64,000 bases of DNA from Membranipora membranacea (taxonomy: Eukaryota > Bryozoa > Gymnolaemata > Cheilostomatida > Membraniporidae), in NCBI GenBank assembly GCA_914767715.1, contig OU612073.1:16494001-16558000 (forward strand), written 5' to 3'. Position 1 is the stretch's first letter. Every line of letters starts with the position of its first letter. Below are positions 62,801 through 64,000 of the stretch, one piece after another. The notes under the pieces were generated by a model, which was not told the DNA's origin, did not search any database, and worked only from the letters and a program-made list of their open reading frames with translations. A program made the position numbers and the translations under genes.

Positions 62801-63424
62801 ATTACTAGTTTAACTGCACCAACCCGGGCAAAACTTGATCACTCAAACTAATACATAACTAATTGAAGCTGGGTGTTTGTATGTGCACCACTGTATCATA
62901 TCAGATCCATTGTTCAGTCGAGACTCAGCACATTTTGTTCTAATTGAGCACCTTTCACAGACTCTTGGTCATAGACTAACGCCTAATAGGGCTACTACCC
63001 TGACTATTATTGCATGAAAAGTCAGCGCATTATCCCAACAATATTAATCAACACAGCTCCACTTGTTTAGAGTTAAGGATTATCTTCCCTTTAGCCAGGC
63101 CAGGACAACTCCTATATTTATCAGGGCAGGCAGGACAGGAAGTTTAGGGTGTACATAGTCCAAACTCACTGGGTAGGGTGAGCGACTGACATCACTATCA
63201 CTAAGCTGCTGTATATCTTACCCCTACCTGTCTTAGAAGGAAGGAGGAGTGGTTGAGCCAGCTAAGTAAGCATATATGTCTCTTACCTTTTTGAGTTTTC
63301 CGAATGCACTTTGAGGGAATTCTTTTTTGATATTTTTTCTGAGTTTGCTGATATCATCTGGTTTCATTCTGATATCCTCCAGATCTGATTCCTCCACTTG
63401 TCGGAGCTGCTGCATAGTCTCCAC
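35593..63424 (-). CDS. TNK2: ACK/TNK2-type non-receptor tyrosine kinase (SAM-kinase-SH3-CRIB-UBA), 5' end outside window
   Basis: CDS: complement(join(35593..35811, 36111..36346, 36602..36792, 37105..37223, 38562..38783, 39479..39580, 42300..42884, 44054..44346, 45506..45703, 47987..47995, 48655..48696, 50504..50599, 51389..51540, 51925..52172, 53701..53827, 54218..54315, 55125..55316, 56962..57114, 57511..57726, 62386..62427, 63287..>63424)), about 1225 codons, open across every join. ACK kinases bind GTP-CDC42 and act on endocytic and receptor signalling. Numbering from the first visible codon: SAM tail (1-46), GQGEFG 113-118, VAVK Lys138, alpha-C Glu155, HRDLAARN 232-239, DFG 252-254, activation-loop YY 265-266, SH3 ~388-435, [19 protein letters not shown] 529-543, Ser/Asn-rich and Pro-rich linkers, C-terminal UBA (1154-1225). 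The domain order identifies the ACK family; TNK1 versus TNK2 is not separable by eye, so the symbol is a family label. Confidence 0.93.
36111..36346 (-). CDS. TNK2: ACK exon: pre-UBA segment
   Basis: [15 protein letters not shown], His/Ser-rich sequence, then [20 protein letters not shown], a helix leading into UBA. Confidence 0.87.
36602..36792 (-). CDS. TNK2: ACK exon: Pro-rich SH3-ligand segment
   Basis: [14 protein letters not shown] (class I/II PxxP ligand), then [11 protein letters not shown]. Phase 2 in, 1 out. Confidence 0.85.
37105..37223 (-). CDS. TNK2: ACK exon: Arg/Ser/Pro linker
   Basis: [20 protein letters not shown], then [14 protein letters not shown], with RRHS and QRKSS phosphosite-like motifs. 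The true frame is the one open between ATTACAG and GTGTGT. Confidence 0.78.
37490..37523. repeat. short hairpin family G, copy 3
   Basis: CACAGAGAAAG ... GCTGTGAT, more diverged than copies 1 and 2 but with the same ends and AGGATATA centre. Confidence 0.6.
37603..37644. repeat. 13-bp inverted repeat
   Basis: TGATAGCTTCATG and CATGAAGCTATCA are exact inverse arms with a 16-bp loop in an ACK intron. Confidence 0.8.
38406..38532. mobile_element. MITE family B, copy 2
   Basis: 127 bp with ~50-bp inverted arms (TAGTCTAAGTGCTCAG left) bounded by TA; both arms share GTGGCATTCCATTA or a close variant. It lies just downstream of an ACK exon (minus strand). Confidence 0.88.
38562..38783 (-). CDS. 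TNK2: ACK exon: basic linker
   Basis: 74 codons: [39 protein letters not shown]. Acceptor TTATAGCAG, donor GTTAGT. Confidence 0.82.
39479..39580 (-). CDS. TNK2: ACK exon: short helical segment
   Basis: [20 protein letters not shown], then [14 protein letters not shown], phase 0 on both sides; a predicted helix. Confidence 0.8.
39581..42299 (-). other. ACK intron (2.7 kb)
   Basis: Apart from the element at 39948-40032, no repeat or exon is confirmed. ORF-like plus-strand stretches at 40726-40920 and 41262-41640 are not supported by any recognised family. Confidence 0.5.
39948..40032. repeat. 85-bp element with 15-bp perfect inverted ends
   Basis: ACTGCATACATCCTG and CAGGATGTATGCAGT frame an AT-rich centre in an ACK intron; MITE-like, single copy in the window. 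Confidence 0.8.
42300..42884 (-). CDS. TNK2: ACK large linker exon
   Basis: 195 codons: [19 protein letters not shown], then Asn/Ser/Gln-rich sequence with poly-Ser runs encoded by AGC repeats, Tyr sites, poly-Ala (NAAAAAV), and a Lys-rich end. Donor GTAAGT after KAKL. Confidence 0.88.
44054..44346 (-). CDS. TNK2: ACK exon: Ser/Gly/Asn-rich linker
   Basis: Low-complexity [15 protein letters not shown] and [12 protein letters not shown], ending [18 protein letters not shown], an acidic-hydrophobic short motif. Confidence 0.85.
45506..45703 (-). CDS. TNK2: ACK exon: CRIB motif
   Basis: A basic region ([10 protein letters not shown]), then [15 protein letters not shown], the CDC42/Rac-binding consensus with both His. 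Phase 1 on both sides. Confidence 0.93.
45704..47986 (-). other. ACK intron with foldback element
   Basis: The intron is 2.3 kb. The only feature recognised is the foldback at 47353-47587. Confidence 0.5.
47353..47587. mobile_element. 235-bp foldback element
   Basis: The arms share GAGCCTCGACAGA, CAACAAACAAGCT and CAGAGAAAG in inverse orientation, with scattered mismatches over ~80 bp each. Confidence 0.85.
47987..47995 (-). CDS. TNK2: ACK 9-nt microexon (candidate)
   Basis: CGCATCAG precedes GTGATAACG and donor GTATGT follows. Its three codons (G-D-N) keep phase 1 between the flanking exons; skipping it also keeps frame. Confidence 0.45.
48655..48696 (-). CDS. TNK2: ACK 42-nt linker exon
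   Basis: [13 protein letters not shown], phase 1 on both sides, donor GTAAGC. The acceptor has a poor pyrimidine tract, so this is less sure. Confidence 0.55.
49842..49872. mobile_element. 31-bp palindromic insert flanked by 8-bp direct repeats
   Basis: A perfect 30-bp palindrome (AGAGACTATAGAT...) lies between two copies of GGTTGTAC (49834-49841 and 49873-49880), in an ACK intron. Confidence 0.8.
50504..50599 (-). CDS. TNK2: ACK linker exon
   Basis: The acceptor TGACTAG gives an open phase-1 join (the nearer CGGCAG would hit a stop). It encodes [20 protein letters not shown], with an RxxSxS site of 14-3-3 type. Confidence 0.68.
51389..51540 (-). CDS. TNK2: ACK exon: second half of SH3
   Basis: [20 protein letters not shown] completes the SH3 ligand groove (W, G and P positions). 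A Ser-rich stretch follows; phase 1 out. Confidence 0.92.
51925..52172 (-). CDS. TNK2: ACK exon: end of kinase and first half of SH3
   Basis: [32 protein letters not shown], then [15 protein letters not shown], the SH3 beta strands; phase 2 out. Confidence 0.94.
53701..53827 (-). CDS. TNK2: ACK exon: C-lobe APE region
   Basis: [20 protein letters not shown], then [19 protein letters not shown]. The donor is GTATGT after SSME; the reading beyond it runs into a stop, so this donor is used. Confidence 0.94.
54218..54315 (-). CDS. TNK2: ACK exon: DFG and activation loop
   Basis: [20 protein letters not shown], then KIPIAW split across the intron (phase 2). It carries the tandem Tyr expected to be autophosphorylated. 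Confidence 0.93.
54955..55073. mobile_element. MITE family A, copy 2
   Basis: Left CAGATCAAGGATGATCC and right, inverted, TAGATCAAGTTTGAT, with TTTGCCTGCATTTT or close in both arms. It lies 52 bp below the HRD exon. Confidence 0.85.
55125..55316 (-). CDS. TNK2: ACK exon: hinge to catalytic loop
   Basis: 64 codons, acceptor [21 protein letters not shown], then [14 protein letters not shown]. Confidence 0.95.
56962..57114 (-). CDS. TNK2: ACK exon: VAVK and alpha-C
   Basis: 51 codons: [29 protein letters not shown]. Donor GTAAGT. Confidence 0.94.
57511..57726 (-). CDS. TNK2: ACK exon: pre-kinase linker and glycine loop
   Basis: The acceptor is TTTTTTCAG and the donor GTAAGT. It encodes [10 protein letters not shown], a Ser/Pro linker, then [20 protein letters not shown]. 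Confidence 0.94.
57727..62385 (-). other. ACK intron (4.7 kb)
   Basis: The longest ACK intron in the window, between the 42-nt exon and the glycine-loop exon. MITE copy 62097-62213 lies in it; otherwise no feature is recognised. Confidence 0.5.
62097..62213. mobile_element. MITE family A, copy 4 (full-length hairpin)
   Basis: Outer ends TAGATCGAG and CTTGGTCT; inner arms GTTGCTCCCATCCACTGGT and its near-inverse, so nearly the whole 117 bp folds back. Confidence 0.85.
62386..62427 (-). CDS. TNK2: ACK 42-nt exon ([14 protein letters not shown])
   Basis: The acceptor is CACACTCTAG and the donor GTAATA; phase 0 on both sides, so it can be skipped. It encodes an RRLS basophilic phosphosite. Its first codon is ATG followed by Gly-Gly. 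Confidence 0.72.
63287..63424 (-). CDS. TNK2: ACK exon: end of the SAM domain
   Basis: 46 codons, phase 0 on both sides: [20 protein letters not shown] and a basic helix ending FGKLKK. The first half of the SAM domain must lie past 64000. Confidence 0.85.
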
Positions 63425-64000
63425 CTGTTAATTATACATACATACATAGGTCTGTCAGACAAACAATCTACAGGGGTACTACTGACAGGCTGTCCGGGAT
63501 ATGATATCAAGGTCCAACAAGGTAAACAAACAACTTTGGCATGAGACTTAGTCTAAACTTAGACCAAGCTGGATCGAATTTGCCTGCATTCAGGTTGTTA
63601 ATAATCTACTGGTGAGCCGCCACCGACTTTAGCTCCAAATGCAGGCAAATTGGATCATACTTGATCTACGCAGCTCTGGATGCTGTTATTCTAATGACCA
63701 GTAACCACAGCAGGAAGTGGTTGCTACCACCATCAGCATCCTGGACCAAAGGTTGAGCACTTACACACTGGATTGCAAAGCACTCATTAAGCGTTACCAA
63801 CAAGGAACGAAAAAAAGTGACCTTGTCATAGTAAAAAATGATAATGCACTGCATCCAACAAAATGATTTAGCCATAGAGTATATAATAGCTCTATGGTTT
63901 TAGCCGAAATTGGTTCAAGGCGATCTTACATTTCTACTGAGATGTTATAACATCATAAGGCATCTGGTGCAATGCGTATCTCTGGATAAGCAGACCACAA
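63425..64000 (-). other. ACK intron upstream of the SAM exon
   Basis: It holds MITE family A copy 3. No further exon is recognised, so the N-terminal SAM half and start lie beyond the window. Confidence 0.5.
63560..63668. mobile_element. MITE family A, copy 3
   Basis: Ends TAGACCAAGCTGGATCG and, inverted, TAGATCAAGTATGATCC; the interior CTACTGGTGAGCC is shared with copies 1 and 2. Confidence 0.88.

Noticed and set aside
1-64000. tRNA, rRNA, CRISPR arrays, bacterial-type operons or viral genes
   Set aside because: None was recognised on either strand; the window is ordinary animal nuclear DNA with intronic small transposons.

Overview
The window is animal (metazoan) nuclear DNA. It is AT-rich by eye and carries intron-rich, single-copy-style genes with GT-AG introns from about 140 bp to 6.9 kb, AATAAA polyadenylation signals and many small non-autonomous DNA transposons. 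The gene set (a SAM-kinase-SH3-CRIB-UBA ACK-type tyrosine kinase, Wee1, an R-Ras/M-Ras-type GTPase, a 3CxxC zinc protein and a CD225/dispanin-like membrane protein) is metazoan. Moderate introns and long intronic repeats suggest a marine invertebrate, perhaps an early-branching one. I cannot name the species from sequence alone.

Layout. (1) 736-6264, plus strand: a 10-exon gene for a ~605-residue protein with a long Pro/Tyr/Thr-rich disordered N-terminus and a C-terminal two-helix dispanin-like membrane module. (2) 7601-17790, minus strand: a complete 5-exon Ras-family GTPase (207 aa, C-terminal CTIL prenylation box) with a 6.9-kb first intron. (3) 20045-30555, plus strand: a complete 10-exon Wee1 kinase (608 aa). 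(4) ~31960-34514, plus strand: a 3CxxC zinc-binding protein (receptor-transporting-protein/ZAR1-like) whose first coding exon is unresolved. (5) 35593 to beyond 64000, minus strand: an ACK/TNK2-type non-receptor tyrosine kinase with 21 coding exons in the window (~1225 codons). Its N-terminus lies past the right edge.

Genes 1 and 2 are convergent, genes 2 and 3 divergent (2.25 kb apart), genes 3 and 4 tandem, and genes 4 and 5 convergent (1.08 kb apart). All exon joins below were built by hand by matching splice sites and reading phase. Every internal join keeps an open frame, which is the main evidence for short exons (a 9-nt microexon, 42-nt exons) that a simple ORF scan misses.

The genes are not an operon and act in different places: ACK and Ras in signalling at membranes, Wee1 in the nucleus restraining CDK1, the dispanin-like protein in membranes, and the 3CxxC protein probably in zinc-dependent protein or RNA handling. 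The introns and spacers hold at least two TA-flanked MITE families (four and two copies), a three-copy family of ~35-bp hairpins, several foldbacks, a 190-bp tandem duplication and a minisatellite that runs into, and resembles, a splice donor of the Ras gene.
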